Assembly (NCBI GenBank): GCA_031273585.1
Contig: JAISRP010000218.1
Location: 1 to 6,078, forward strand
Length of the DNA stretch: 6,078 nt
Direction of reading: 5' to 3'
Source of the DNA: Synergistaceae bacterium
GTDB lineage: Bacteria > Synergistota > Synergistia > Synergistales > Synergistaceae
Below are positions 6,057 to 6,078 of this stretch, in pieces (position 1 is the first letter of the stretch; each line of letters begins with the position of its first letter). Both the position numbers and the translations under genes were made by a program. The notes beneath the pieces are model-generated. The model was not told the origin of the DNA, ran no database searches, and worked only from the letters and a program-made list of their open reading frames with translations.

Positions 6057-6062
6057 ATTATC
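6057..6062 (-). promoter_or_regulatory. Possible -10 element of pepF
   Basis: On the minus strand the bases read GATAAT, five of six of the sigma70 -10 consensus, in a small AT-rich island. Transcription would start near 6050, about 33 bases before the ATG. A -35 at 17-bp spacing would lie just outside the window, so the promoter cannot be confirmed here. Confidence 0.3.
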
Positions 6063-6078
6063 GAGGGACAGCTCGGGC

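Noticed and set aside
1..6078. A novel multi-gene system such as defence, phage or secretion island
   Set aside because: The genes are known housekeeping families plus one orphan; there are no toxin, nuclease, integrase, transposase or repeat-array signs, and codon use looks uniform by eye.

Overview
The window is a compact, GC-rich piece of bacterial chromosome carrying six genes, nearly all housekeeping. I see no phage, transposon, CRISPR, tRNA or rRNA sequence. A lipid-A-type late acyltransferase points to an outer membrane, so a diderm. An M3B oligoendopeptidase F and a possible XpaC-like membrane protein are more typical of Firmicutes. That mixture, with frequent AGG and ATA codons in GC-rich DNA, fits Synergistota best. 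This is inference from gene content; a deltaproteobacterial-type lineage is not excluded.

Layout from left to right: tyrS (tyrosyl-tRNA synthetase, +) is followed after 47 bp by a lysophospholipid/lipid A acyltransferase gene (+), probably in one transcript. That gene converges on a small 4-oxalocrotonate tautomerase gene (-), with 33 bp between their stop codons and a GC-rich hairpin at the junction. The tautomerase gene is divergent from a prepilin peptidase gene (pilD type, +); their most likely starts are only 34 bp apart. A non-coding stretch of about 180 bp follows, holding a bulged inverted repeat, a spaced CTTGCAA repeat and a good sigma70-type promoter. The promoter drives a two-transmembrane-segment protein of about 208 residues (+), tentatively XpaC-like. 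This converges with pepF (-), which fills the rest of the window.

The genes do not form one pathway. They touch translation (TyrRS), envelope lipid assembly (acyltransferase), pilin or pseudopilin maturation (prepilin peptidase), small-molecule tautomerisation and cytosolic peptide turnover (PepF). Several start codons are non-ATG, and I chose them by Shine-Dalgarno position: TTG 2461 for the prepilin peptidase and GTG 3447 for the membrane protein. For pepF I preferred ATG 6017 to GTG 6026. I found no convincing undescribed system. The points most worth a second look are the XpaC-like orphan with its promoter and repeats, a 16-codon ORF linking tyrS to the acyltransferase gene, and an altered active-site loop in TyrRS.
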